A DNA stretch of 64,000 nucleotides from Streptomyces griseoincarnatus (GTDB lineage: Bacteria; Actinomycetota; Actinomycetes; Streptomycetales; Streptomycetaceae), in contig BMTH01000006.1 in NCBI GenBank assembly GCA_014649575.1, positions 124,001 through 188,000 on the forward strand, given 5' to 3'. The position numbers were made by a program, and so were the translations under genes. Each line of letters opens with the position of its first letter. Position 1 is the stretch's first letter. Of this stretch, positions 8,208 to 16,624 are shown one piece after another. The notes under the pieces were generated by a model. That model worked only from the letters and a program-made list of their open reading frames with translations, had not been told where the DNA came from and ran no database searches.

Positions 8208-9053
8208 TCACAGCTCCTCGTAGACGCGCTGGATCAGGGAAGACGACGCCTCCATGTCCAACGCTTGTGCGCGGAGGTACTCGAACGCAACCCTGTATCG
8301 CTGGAGTTCCTCCTCCTTCTCAAGGAAGAGCGAACCGGTGTGGAAGTCGACGTACACCACGTCGAGAGCCGACTCGGAGCCGCCGAGGATGACGAAGCTG
8401 CCGAGCGCGGCGGAGTGGGCGCCCTTCGAGAACGGCAGGACCTGAAGCGTGATGTGAGGGGACTCGTTTGCCTCAAGCAGCCGGCCCAGCTGTTCCTTCA
8501 TGGTCTCCGGTGATCCGACGACCCGGCGGAGGACGGATCCGTCGAGGATCGCCCACAGTTGCGGAGGGCTGGGCCGGGTAAGGATCTCCTGCCGCTTCAT
8601 GCGGATGTCGACCAGCCGCTCGATCTCCGCCGGCGCGAGCTTGATCTCGTTCGCCTTCTGCAGGGCGGTGCTGTAAGCGCGGGTCTGCAGGAGGCCAGGA
8701 ACGTACACGCAGGAGAAGTGGTCTTCCCGTACGGCCTCGTCCTCCAGAGTGAGCAGCAGGTTCATGCTCTCAGGGATGGAGTCGGCGAAAGAACTCCACC
8801 AGCCCTGCTGCTTGGCGTCCTTGGCCAGTCTGACGACGGCCTCCCGCTCGGCGTCCGTCGCTCCGTACTCACGGCACAGGGCGTCGACAACGATCCACTT
8901 CACCGGCCCGGCTTGCGTCTCGTACCGGCTGACGGTGGCCTTTGATACGCCGACCAGCCGTCCGGCCTCCTCAAGCGTCATGCCGCTGCGAGCGCGCAAT
9001 TTGCGCAGGGTTGAACCCAGTTGGCGGCGGCGCGTTGTGGTCCTTACGGACAT
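8208..9053 (-). CDS. XRE-family regulator with DUF5753 (WhiJ-like)
   Basis: 281 residues from ATG 9053 (AGAGGAG 6 nt upstream; an ATG at 9071 lacks one). An N-terminal helix-turn-helix at about 8-60 reads LGSTLRKLRARSGMTLEEAGRLVGVSKATVSRYE. A DUF5753 ligand- or partner-binding domain follows (about 90-270), with the typical VPGLLQTRAYSTALQKA, RQEILTR and PHITLQVLPFSKGAHSAALGSFVIL. It should bind DNA and respond through DUF5753 and the DUF397 partner. It forms a coupled pair with DUF397 and is divergent from the RsbW-like gene at 9265 across a 211-bp region. It lies next to the restriction island. Confidence 0.9.
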   Translation of the reverse strand: MSVRTTTRRRQLGSTLRKLRARSGMTLEEAGRLVGVSKATVSRYETQAGPVKWIVVDALCREYGATDAEREAVVRLAKDAKQQGWWSSFADSIPESMNLLLTLEDEAVREDHFSCVYVPGLLQTRAYSTALQKANEIKLAPAEIERLVDIRMKRQEILTRPSPPQLWAILDGSVLRRVVGSPETMKEQLGRLLEANESPHITLQVLPFSKGAHSAALGSFVILGGSESALDVVYVDFHTGSLFLEKEEELQRYRVAFEYLRAQALDMEASSSLIQRVYEEL

Positions 9054-9264
9054 GGGACTCCTCTGAGGCATAGGCCAGGCGGCCGTTCGGGCGAGAACAG
9101 GCTAGGGAGGCCGGGCTTGCGCCACGTGCGGATTCACCCGATCGAGGTTCGTGAGAAGTTACATGGTGAGAGTTCTCTGTGTCATCCTCGGTTACGCACC
9201 GCCACGCAGCGCATCCGGCCCGACACGATGCGCATTCGGAAGTGGCGCGGGAGGGAGAACTGCT

Positions 9265-9894
9265 GTGCCCGGGATCTATACGGAGGACGTGCAGCGCCGC
9301 TGCGTGCTGCCTTTCGAAGCGCTGCCCAGCGAAGTGCGTCTGCTGCGGAGAGCGGCGGCCGCCCAGCTGAACCAGTGGGGCGTGCCGACCGCTCGAGATG
9401 CGACGCAGCTCGTCGTGACGGAGCTGGCGACGAACGTCATCAGGCACGTCGGTGAGGGTTCCGCGGCCACGCTGATCCTCGAGCGGAAGCGTGAAGTGCT
9501 GCGAGTCGAGATGCATGACAAGGCCAGTGAGCTGCCCTCACTACGTGCCGCTGCTGACTGTGGCTCGGAATGCGGCCGTGGCCTGCATCTGCTGGCTGCG
9601 ATGGCCGTGGACTGGGGAGCGGTGGCCACGGCCATCGGCAAGGCGGTGTGGTGTGAGATCGAGCTGGACCAGGGCGCTGGCTGTCTCCGCATGGAGCGGG
9701 CCGCCGACGCACTGGAGGCCTATCGGTTGCGCAGTGGGGCGCATCAGCAGGGCCGGTGCGGCGCCGCCCTGACGGAGTCAGCCGTCGAGCTGATCGCAGA
9801 CCTGCTGCACTGGACTAGCGCACGGGGGCTGGACCCGGATGACGTGCTGGACCGAGCGCAGATGCATTACGAAGCCGAGGCGGAGGCTGCCTAG
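9265..9894 (+). CDS. RsbW/HATPase_c_2-type ATP-binding protein
   Basis: 209 residues from GTG 9265 (GGGAGGGAG upstream). Residues 10-130 form a GHKL kinase-like fold of the anti-sigma type. The N-box is TQLVVTELATNVIRHVGEG with Glu-Leu..Asn (about 50-60). The expected DxGxG region is VEMHDKASELP, then GRGLHLLAAMAVDWGA. The first G-box is weakened (HDKASE), as often seen in the Streptomyces paralogues. About 75 C-terminal residues are of unknown role. Family members bind partner regulators or phosphorylate anti-sigma antagonists. It completes the XRE/DUF397 trio and overlaps the end of the HNH gene by 4 bp tail to tail. Confidence 0.75.
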   Translation: MPGIYTEDVQRRCVLPFEALPSEVRLLRRAAAAQLNQWGVPTARDATQLVVTELATNVIRHVGEGSAATLILERKREVLRVEMHDKASELPSLRAAADCGSECGRGLHLLAAMAVDWGAVATAIGKAVWCEIELDQGAGCLRMERAADALEAYRLRSGAHQQGRCGAALTESAVELIADLLHWTSARGLDPDDVLDRAQMHYEAEAEAA

Positions 9895-10640
9895 TGAACA
9901 ACCGTCCTGGCGGGCTTCTGCATCAGCTCACGGAGCGCGCCCGGTGTACGCCAGGATTCTCCCGGGCGAATCCTGTGGCACATGCGATGGCAGTTGGCGC
10001 ACAGGCATGCGAGGTCGTCCAGCTTCGTCTCTCTCACCCCGGAGACATGAAGAGGAGTGATGTGATGCACCTCGATGTAACCGTCCCCGAGGTCTCCGTA
10101 GGCTCGAGCGAAGTCGAAGGCGCAGACCTCGCAGCGCAAAGGAAGTCCTTGGTCTCGCACATGTCCGATCTTGCGGGCGCGCAGCTTGGGGTCACGCTCA
10201 CGTGCGAGCGCCCGCCGGGCGAGAAGCCGACCTTCGATCGCCGACGTGCCCGTCTCGTCCACTTCGTCGTCCTGGGGCCTAACGTGGTACAGCTCGCCGG
10301 AACCAATGGCCTCCCTTATGGCTTCCGCAGCGAGACACATGTCCGTCTCCCTCTCGGTGAACGCCTGGATCATCAGCAGGGTGGGCTTCCCGCAGCGCGT
10401 GGCCTTGCCGACGTAGGACGGGTGGTTGGTCATGAAGTCCGTCGTCTTGCGGCTCACGCTGTCCGGCGACCGGAAGCTGGAAAGGTTGCGGGCCTCCGGG
10501 GTGTGGAGTGGCAGCGAGCGGAGCAGATCAGACAGCTCCTGGACCTCGGGGTCCCCGGTCCGCAGCTCACGCCAGCCGTTCTTCACGACCAGGGCCCCGG
10601 CGAGCACAAGTTCATCCTCGGTCCAAGGAGGTATCCGCAT
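9891..10640 (-). CDS. HNH endonuclease, McrA-like
   Basis: 249 residues from ATG 10640; in-frame ATGs at 10667 and 10709 are possible. The N-terminal domain (about 1-100, PWTEDELVLAGALVVKNG...DPEVQELSDLLRSLP) resembles the head domain of actinobacterial HNH modification-dependent enzymes. The C-terminal HNH nuclease spans about 165-235: CEVCAFDF supplies one Cys pair, YIEVHHITPL the catalytic His-His, and LACLCANCHRMCHR the second Cys pair and final His. It should be a metal-dependent DNA endonuclease. It is divergent from the cytosine methyltransferase by 161 bp and is grouped with the restriction island. Whether it cuts modified or unmodified DNA is not evident. Confidence 0.82.
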   Translation of the reverse strand: MRIPPWTEDELVLAGALVVKNGWRELRTGDPEVQELSDLLRSLPLHTPEARNLSSFRSPDSVSRKTTDFMTNHPSYVGKATRCGKPTLLMIQAFTERETDMCLAAEAIREAIGSGELYHVRPQDDEVDETGTSAIEGRLLARRALARERDPKLRARKIGHVRDQGLPLRCEVCAFDFARAYGDLGDGYIEVHHITPLHVSGVRETKLDDLACLCANCHRMCHRIRPGESWRTPGALRELMQKPARTVVH

Positions 10641-10801
10641 GGGCCATATCGTATGAGTGTTCGGCATGGCGGAGGGTGCGTTCCGGGAACTGCGAGGCGT
10701 GCTGCACACTTGGTCAGGTCTCGTTGTCAGTGGGGTCTGTCACCCTCAGTGATGGTAGATCGCAAGATGTGTCTGCCGCTGCACGGCTGTAAGGAGGGGG
10801 C

Positions 10802-12031
10802 ATGACCCACACGAAGGAAGCTCACGGCGTCCAGGCGACGCCGATGGAGCCTCAGCTCACTTCGATCGAGATCTGCGCTGGGGCTGGAGGTCAGGCCATC
10901 GGTCTCCATCAGGCGGGCTTCGGGCACTTGGCTTTGGTTGAAATCGACGCATATGCGGTCGAGACGCTCAAGCTGAACATCGAAGATCACGAGGTGTGGG
11001 CCTGGGAGCGGGAGCACTGCGACGTTCTGGCCGGTGACGTCAAAGAGTTCGACCCTTACCGGGACGTCAAGAAGAGTGCCGAGCTGCTGCGGATGCGAGG
11101 CCTCGATCTGCTTGCTGGTGGCGTGCCCTGCCCGCCCTTCTCTCACGCCGGCAAGCAGCTCGGCAAGGATGACGAGCGGGATCTCTTCCCACGCATGCTC
11201 GAGTTGGTCGAAACCCTCAACCCCCGCGCCGTCATGATCGAAAACGTGCGCGGGATCATGGACCCTAAGTTCTCGGACTACCGGGACTGGATCACGGCCC
11301 GACTGCAGGGTGGCGAGTACCGAGGTGACGACGGCCAGATGGCCAAGGACCCCGGTCTTGGCTACACGGTCGCGGAGTGGGGGGTCCTTGAGGCCAGCGA
11401 CTTCGGAGTGCCGCAGCTCAGACCGCGTGCCATCCTCGTGGCCTTCCGCGACGATGTCATCAAGGACCTGAAGTACGAGTGGCCGACACCTGCGCTTGAG
11501 GAGCCGGTGAGTGTGGCTGCAGCGCTCCAGCCTTCGATGCTGGAGCGGTACTCGCGGTATTTCGAAGGAATCCATGCACAGCGGGCCCGCGATGCTTACG
11601 AGAAGTGGCTTCACAAGGCGCAGGAACGAGATGCCGAGCTGAAGGGCAAGGGCGGCGGAATCGCCCCGACTCTCGTAGGCGGCTCCAAGAAGCACGGCGG
11701 CGCAGACTTGGGGCCGAGCCGCGCGAAGGCGGCCTGGCGCCAGCTCGGTATCTCCGGCATGGGCGTCGCCAACGACATCGAGACATGCGAGAAGAAGCAC
11801 ACCGAAGACCGTGATCTCTTCGGCCCGGACGGGCCGATGCTTACGGTGCGGCAGGCAGCCATCGTGCAGGGCTTCCCGGTGGAGTGGGACTTCTTCGGCG
11901 GGAAGACGGCGCAGTACCGGCAGGTGGGTAACGCGTTCCCGCCGCCCGTGGCAAAGGCCGTGGGGCAGTCGATCGCCGATGTGCTCAGGGCGGCACAGGA
12001 GCGTGACCGCTCCGAGGCTAAGTCTGCTTAG
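10802..12031 (+). CDS. C5 cytosine DNA methyltransferase, M.NaeI-like
   Basis: 409 residues; AAGGAGGGGG precedes ATG 10802. The motifs of a C5 methyltransferase appear in order: I, EICAGAGGQAIGL (23-35, AdoMet binding); IV, GGVPCPPFS with catalytic Cys110; VI, MIENVRG (145-151); VIII, QLRPRAILVAF (about 204-214); IX, RQAAIVQGFP; X, QVGNAFPPPVA. A variable target-recognition region lies between VIII and IX. Its match to the adjacent NaeI-type nuclease suggests protection of GCCGGC-like sites; the site is inferred from the neighbour. The two convergent genes Vsr and this one overlap by 14 bp at their 3' ends. Codons are visibly richer in A/T than flanking genes. Confidence 0.93.
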   Translation: MTHTKEAHGVQATPMEPQLTSIEICAGAGGQAIGLHQAGFGHLALVEIDAYAVETLKLNIEDHEVWAWEREHCDVLAGDVKEFDPYRDVKKSAELLRMRGLDLLAGGVPCPPFSHAGKQLGKDDERDLFPRMLELVETLNPRAVMIENVRGIMDPKFSDYRDWITARLQGGEYRGDDGQMAKDPGLGYTVAEWGVLEASDFGVPQLRPRAILVAFRDDVIKDLKYEWPTPALEEPVSVAAALQPSMLERYSRYFEGIHAQRARDAYEKWLHKAQERDAELKGKGGGIAPTLVGGSKKHGGADLGPSRAKAAWRQLGISGMGVANDIETCEKKHTEDRDLFGPDGPMLTVRQAAIVQGFPVEWDFFGGKTAQYRQVGNAFPPPVAKAVGQSIADVLRAAQERDRSEAKSA

Positions 12032-12551
12032 GCCTCGCCTGTTTGCCTTGGGTGCGACGCTTCTCGACCTCCGCAGCGATGCGTGCGGCGCACTCCTCTG
12101 ATGCCTCGTGCTCCCAGAACCGGAGCACCGTCCAGCCCGCCTCCGCTAGGCGCTGGTCGGTGTCCCGGTCGCGGGCTACATTCCGAGCGACCTTGTCCGA
12201 CCAATAGCCCTTGTTCGTCTTCGGCGGGACGTAGTGCTCAGGGCATCCGTGCCAGTAGCAGCCGTCGATGAAGACGGCCACCTTCGCCGGGCGGAAGACC
12301 ATGTCAGCCGTCCGGCGAAGGTCGGGCAGCGGCCTCGCTGCCACGCGGTAGCGCAGCCCCTGTGCATGGACCAGCCGCCTGATCAGCTTCTCGGGTGTGG
12401 TGTCCCGGCTGCGGATGGCCTGCATGTTGCGCCGCCGGGCCGCGGAAGACGCCCAGGAGCCGGCGGGCGGCACCCAGGCCGCCTCCTTGCTGACCGTGAC
12501 GGCCGCAGCGGTGTCCCGGTCAGTGTCTTGCTGATCAGGCTTCTTCTTCAC
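12018..12551 (-). CDS. vsr: Very short patch repair (Vsr) endonuclease
   Basis: 177 residues. The Vsr core runs from about 40 to 170: NMQAIRSRDTTPEKLIRR, LPDLRRTADMVF (catalytic Asp83), VAVFIDGCYWHGCPEHY (His101 and zinc ligands), NKGYWSDKVARNVARD and LRFWEHE. It nicks DNA 5' of T:G mismatches that arise when 5-methylcytosine deaminates, the normal companion of a C5 methyltransferase. About 40 extra N-terminal residues precede the usual start, but the ATG at 12551 overlaps the end of the NaeI-type gene by 17 bp, which favours coupling. An internal start near residue 43 is possible. Confidence 0.93.
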   Translation of the reverse strand: MKKKPDQQDTDRDTAAAVTVSKEAAWVPPAGSWASSAARRRNMQAIRSRDTTPEKLIRRLVHAQGLRYRVAARPLPDLRRTADMVFRPAKVAVFIDGCYWHGCPEHYVPPKTNKGYWSDKVARNVARDRDTDQRLAEAGWTVLRFWEHEASEECAARIAAEVEKRRTQGKQARPKQT

Positions 12552-13554
12552 CGACGACCTTGGGTAGACGAGGTGCTATGACCACGGGGTCGCTGGGATC
12601 CGCGAGGACCCATTCGCGTCCCTCCAGCTCGACACGTGGACGGTCGCCATGATGCGGCATGGCCTCGGCCACCCGGAAGCTGACGAACTCACCTCGCTGG
12701 GGAACCATGGCTCCGACCCGCCTGGCGATGTCGCGGTGCTTGGTGTACGGACCGGCTATGACGATGCCCTCCTGGCGGAGGACCGTCCGCGCTCGGCCCT
12801 CACCTTCCCGCAGTCGTGCCATGTAATCGAGCTGCTGGGCCGCCGTCCGGACTGTTCCCCGTCCGATGCGACGGTTCTGGACTCTGCGGAACAGCTCAAT
12901 GACACGCTTCTGGCCGGACTTTTCGCTAAGAATAGCGGAGCGTGTGGATTCTTCCAGATGCAGCAGAACGTTCTCAGGAAGCTCCGCGTCCCGCCAGATC
13001 CAGTGCACCGCATCGTGCCGGTGCTCCGCCTTCAGTGTCAGTTTCTTGTCGCGGTTGCTGCCGTTGTTGAGCCATTCTCTCCGCACGCGGAGTATCCCAG
13101 CGCTCCACTTGCTCTTGCTGTCATCCGCCCACACCAGAAGGCAAAGGTGCCCCATGGCTTCCGGAGGGAGCATCCACCCTCCGAAGGTCTGAGAGAACTT
13201 GCAGTCCACGTCGATTCCGAGGATGCGGTAGTCCATGGGATGCTTGTCGTCAGTGCTGCCCACGTCACCACCGTCGTCGAATCTGAACTCGCGTTGCAAG
13301 TTGATCTCGACGAGCGTGCCTGCGTGAGTCTTCTCCGTCTTGAACAGCTGATTCCAGGCGTATCTTCCAGTCACCTCACCGTTGAGCAACTGGTCGATGG
13401 TGTCGCGGAGAACTGCGCCGAATCTCTTCCCGTCTGGATCGAGGGAATGGATGTAATCGGCCACCTTGTGTACGTCGAGGTCCTGCTCCAGCGCATCCTG
13501 TGTCGCAATGCGGGAGGCTGCCTGCACAGTGACGTCTTCGTCGAAGGGCAGCAA
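12535..13554 (-). CDS. NaeI-type (type IIE) restriction endonuclease
   Basis: 339 residues, a little longer than NaeI (317). It follows NaeI along its length as recalled: SLDPDG(K/D)R...VLRDT(I/L)DQL, KTEKTHAGTLVEINLQREF, GIDVDCKF, WMLPPEAMGHLCLLVWA, ELFRRV...GR and REWVLADPSDPVV. The PD-(D/E)xK residues are visible as Glu83 and D117-C118-K119. The C-terminal half corresponds to the CAP-like effector-binding domain. It should cut GCCGGC-type sites after binding two copies. The start is TTG 13554 with AGGACGG just upstream; NaeI-like sequence begins within 30 residues. The gene lies third in the MORC-Z1-R-Vsr operon, 55 bp after the Z1 gene. Confidence 0.9.
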   Translation of the reverse strand: MLPFDEDVTVQAASRIATQDALEQDLDVHKVADYIHSLDPDGKRFGAVLRDTIDQLLNGEVTGRYAWNQLFKTEKTHAGTLVEINLQREFRFDDGGDVGSTDDKHPMDYRILGIDVDCKFSQTFGGWMLPPEAMGHLCLLVWADDSKSKWSAGILRVRREWLNNGSNRDKKLTLKAEHRHDAVHWIWRDAELPENVLLHLEESTRSAILSEKSGQKRVIELFRRVQNRRIGRGTVRTAAQQLDYMARLREGEGRARTVLRQEGIVIAGPYTKHRDIARRVGAMVPQRGEFVSFRVAEAMPHHGDRPRVELEGREWVLADPSDPVVIAPRLPKVVGEEEA

Positions 13555-13609
13555 TGTCCGTCCTGTTCGTTTCAGTCAGAGCGTCCGGGTACTTACGTGA
13601 GGGCGTCGC

Positions 13610-16585
13610 CTATGAGGCGGACTCCGACGGAACCGTGGCCTCGCCCTCATAGCGCGAGTTCTTGGCTCGGAAGCGCACCAGACGTCGGTCTCCGCTGGTG
13701 GCCGACCTGGGTGGGATGAGAGTGAAGGCCATCACAACCTTCGACGGATCCGCAACACCGTTGTGGACCGCGGCTTGGACGCTCTCCGGGGTGCGGCCCT
13801 CCACGACGGGGTAGAGCAGTGCCACGCCCGTCCTGGGGCCGATGAGAGTGCTGCCCCCGGCAGCGGCTTCATTGATAAGCCGTTGCGCTGCCGTGCGGTG
13901 CTCCATGCTGGCGATGCGGCCAAAGCTGCTCTTGCCGTCCTGAATGCTCCGTCGGACGAGGGACAAGGGGATCGAGCCGGCAACACTCGCGTCGACGCGG
14001 TCCCCCGAGGCCAGCCGGGGCGAGATGAGCACCCAGTCATCCACCCGTGCGAGGGTGCCGTCAAGCTGCTGCAGGTACGTGAGGTGCGGGTCGAAGTACC
14101 GGGGCCGGTCCCACTCGAGCTTGCGCAGCACGCTCAGCAGATCGCCGTGGGCAACGGTGCCGGTGAGCGCCGTGAACGTCCGTGACAGAGGGCTGGAGCT
14201 GTCCGGGGGGTTGTTGAACGGCACAGGCTCCGGAGCCAGTGCACTCAGGAGCGGCCGCCAGTGCTCGGTGTTGCGCTTCGTCACTGAGCCGGTGAGCGGG
14301 TACGAGGCAGGTTCGATGGGGCGGCCCGGAGAGCGGATCTCCACGAGCTCGGCATTGAACATCTTGTTGCGCGCCGAGGGCTTGAGCCAGGGCAGGTGTT
14401 GCGCCACGAGCGGCGGAATCTCGACAGGGGTGACCTGGGGCTTGCCGTCGACCAGCTCGGCGTACTGGGCAAGCTGCTCCCGAAATGTCTCCTCGTCACG
14501 GCAGACAGCCTCGTACGCCTCATAGAGGTCGACGGACTTATCGCGGCCGAACGGCTCCTCACGGCCGATGTACAGCCGGACGAGGTCCCGGTATCCGGGT
14601 CGGAAGCCGAACCAGCGGCCCATCTGCATCAGGGTGTCAGCCTGCTGGGTGGTGCGGCGGTAGTAGGTGACGGTCAGGCCCTCGACCGTGAAGCCGCGGG
14701 ATAGCTTTGTACCGCCCACGAGGATTTTCCAGACGTTCGGTGTCCGGTCGAAGTCCAGGTCGAGCTGGGCGAAGTACCGGTCGGTGTCCCCGTTCACGAC
14801 GATGACTGGCTGGCCTCCGCTGCCGATGCGCTGCCGTGCGGCATGCACGTAGGGCCGCAGCTCCTCGTAGGAAGAGGGCGAAGGCAAGTCCCCTGCCTGA
14901 GCCGCACTGACGGGCCCAAAGTCGGTCTCCCAGAGCGCCGCGAGACGTTCGTGCCCGGCGGTGGAGCTGTAACCCGCCTGGTGCCACATGGTGTTGATGC
15001 GCAGCGCCAGGTCAGCGTGGTCGTCCTGCCGCACTGACTGGTGGGCGAGCATGGTGTGGTGTCGGAATGCGGCATCGGACACACCGTGATCTGCCCGGTA
15101 GAGCTTGAGGGCGCCGGACAGCACGAAGGCGTCCATAGCCTCCTGGAGCCTGTCTCCCGTGGAGTCGTAGATCCCCCGCACGTGTGCCTTCTCCTGCGAG
15201 TTGGCGTAGGTGCGCTGGTCGGCGGGCACGGGGGAGTTCAGGTCGTGGAAGTCCTGGACGCCCATGTACCCGGCCGGCCGGGGCAGCGAGATCAGGAAGT
15301 CGCTCGGGAAGAGGTCCATGTCGTCGCCGGGATCGATGAAGACGTTGGCGAACGGCGTGGCGGTGTAGCCGACGTACTGGGCCCGCGGAAGCAGCCCGAG
15401 CAGCTTGGAGATCAAGCCGTTGATTGCGGTGCGCTCGGTGCTCCCGCGCTCCCACTTCTTGGGGTCGGACGTGTTGACAGAGGCCTGGTCAGACTCGTCG
15501 TCGATGATGAGAGCGGGCAGTTCTCCCAGGATGCCGTGGATCTGCTTAAGGTCCTTGACCAGTTTGGTGAGGACGCTCTTGTTCTTCTTGACCACCAGAA
15601 TCCGTGCCGCGGCATGGTGCAGGTTCGCCGGATCATGCAGCGGCTGGGTTGGGACGCGCTTCTCGAACTCCAGCGCGCGGATGCCCTGAGCAAGGCTCTT
15701 GTAGTCGTTGTCACGAGTCGTCAGGCGCTCGATGTCGAAGGCCCCGAGCGTCGAGGGGCGGGCACCGTGGCGGACGAAGTCCGGCCAGCCTTCGTCATCG
15801 CCTACGTAGTCCACACCCACGAGTGAGTCGATGTCCGAGACCTCGGCGCCGCGCAGGATGTTCTCCTGGCCGATCAGCTCCATGTCCAGGCGGCGCTGTG
15901 TCTGGGCACGCAGCAGGTTGAGGGTGCCGCCCAGCACGATGACCAGCCGGTACCCGGCGTCGATCGCCTTGGCGGCCACCCCGGTGAAGTTCGCCGTCTT
16001 GCCGGACTGGACATACCCCACCACCAAGCCCTTCGCTTGGCGGGCTGTGAGCTGCTCAGGGTCGGTAAGCCGCTCCACTACGGCCCGGCTCGCCTGGTCC
16101 AGGCTGGCGATAGCCGCTTCTGACCAGCCCTTCTCACGCAGCTTCCGCTCGTACGCTGTCCAGTAGAAGCTTCGGGCAGCTGCGCGTTCAGCGGTGTACC
16201 AGGGAGTGAACTTCTTGGTAATCACCGTCGCTCCGGGCACCTTCGCGACCGGCACCGCCTGGTCGAGGGTCTTGCAGACGTCGGCGCCGAACCCGAGATG
16301 CTCGTAGATCACGGCACGCCGCTCGTCTGTCCGGGCTGGAGTGCTGCCACCCCAGGGCGGATTCTCGACGAAGTCCCAGGCAGTCAGGTGCCGACTCCAC
16401 AGCGCGGTCAGCGCCTCATCGCCGTTGAGGAGATGCGAGCGGAACAGTTCCTCGCTCAGATCCGCGTCTGGATACACCTCAGCGGCGAGTCTGGCCCAGG
16501 AGGCGAATGTGCGGGGCAGACTGCCCATCCCCGCCAGCGCGGAGGTGTGGACGTCGAGCAGCACGGCAGATGAAGTGGTGGTCAT
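13610..16585 (-). CDS. Z1 domain ATPase (SF2-helicase-like)
   Basis: 991 residues. A Walker A loop GYVQSGKT lies at 190-197 and a Walker B/DEAD-like LIIDDESDQ at 359-367. Motif III-like YVGYTATPFANVF sits at about 405-416. The Z1 segment then contains VGGTKLSRGFTVEGLTVTYY and QADTLMQMGRWFGFRPGY (about 625-670), with helicase motif V/VI-like arginines. Z1 proteins occur beside MORC/MutL-type ATPases in predicted restriction and mza-type defence operons, where they are thought to act as DNA-dependent motors. Start ATG 16585 has a GGGGGAA ribosome-binding site; the MORC gene ends 39 bp upstream. Nuclease motifs are not evident inside it. Confidence 0.9.
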   Translation of the reverse strand: MTTTSSAVLLDVHTSALAGMGSLPRTFASWARLAAEVYPDADLSEELFRSHLLNGDEALTALWSRHLTAWDFVENPPWGGSTPARTDERRAVIYEHLGFGADVCKTLDQAVPVAKVPGATVITKKFTPWYTAERAAARSFYWTAYERKLREKGWSEAAIASLDQASRAVVERLTDPEQLTARQAKGLVVGYVQSGKTANFTGVAAKAIDAGYRLVIVLGGTLNLLRAQTQRRLDMELIGQENILRGAEVSDIDSLVGVDYVGDDEGWPDFVRHGARPSTLGAFDIERLTTRDNDYKSLAQGIRALEFEKRVPTQPLHDPANLHHAAARILVVKKNKSVLTKLVKDLKQIHGILGELPALIIDDESDQASVNTSDPKKWERGSTERTAINGLISKLLGLLPRAQYVGYTATPFANVFIDPGDDMDLFPSDFLISLPRPAGYMGVQDFHDLNSPVPADQRTYANSQEKAHVRGIYDSTGDRLQEAMDAFVLSGALKLYRADHGVSDAAFRHHTMLAHQSVRQDDHADLALRINTMWHQAGYSSTAGHERLAALWETDFGPVSAAQAGDLPSPSSYEELRPYVHAARQRIGSGGQPVIVVNGDTDRYFAQLDLDFDRTPNVWKILVGGTKLSRGFTVEGLTVTYYRRTTQQADTLMQMGRWFGFRPGYRDLVRLYIGREEPFGRDKSVDLYEAYEAVCRDEETFREQLAQYAELVDGKPQVTPVEIPPLVAQHLPWLKPSARNKMFNAELVEIRSPGRPIEPASYPLTGSVTKRNTEHWRPLLSALAPEPVPFNNPPDSSSPLSRTFTALTGTVAHGDLLSVLRKLEWDRPRYFDPHLTYLQQLDGTLARVDDWVLISPRLASGDRVDASVAGSIPLSLVRRSIQDGKSSFGRIASMEHRTAAQRLINEAAAGGSTLIGPRTGVALLYPVVEGRTPESVQAAVHNGVADPSKVVMAFTLIPPRSATSGDRRLVRFRAKNSRYEGEATVPSESAS

Positions 16586-16624
16586 GGTTCCCCCAGTCAG
16601 AACTGATGTGAGAGCGGTACTGGA

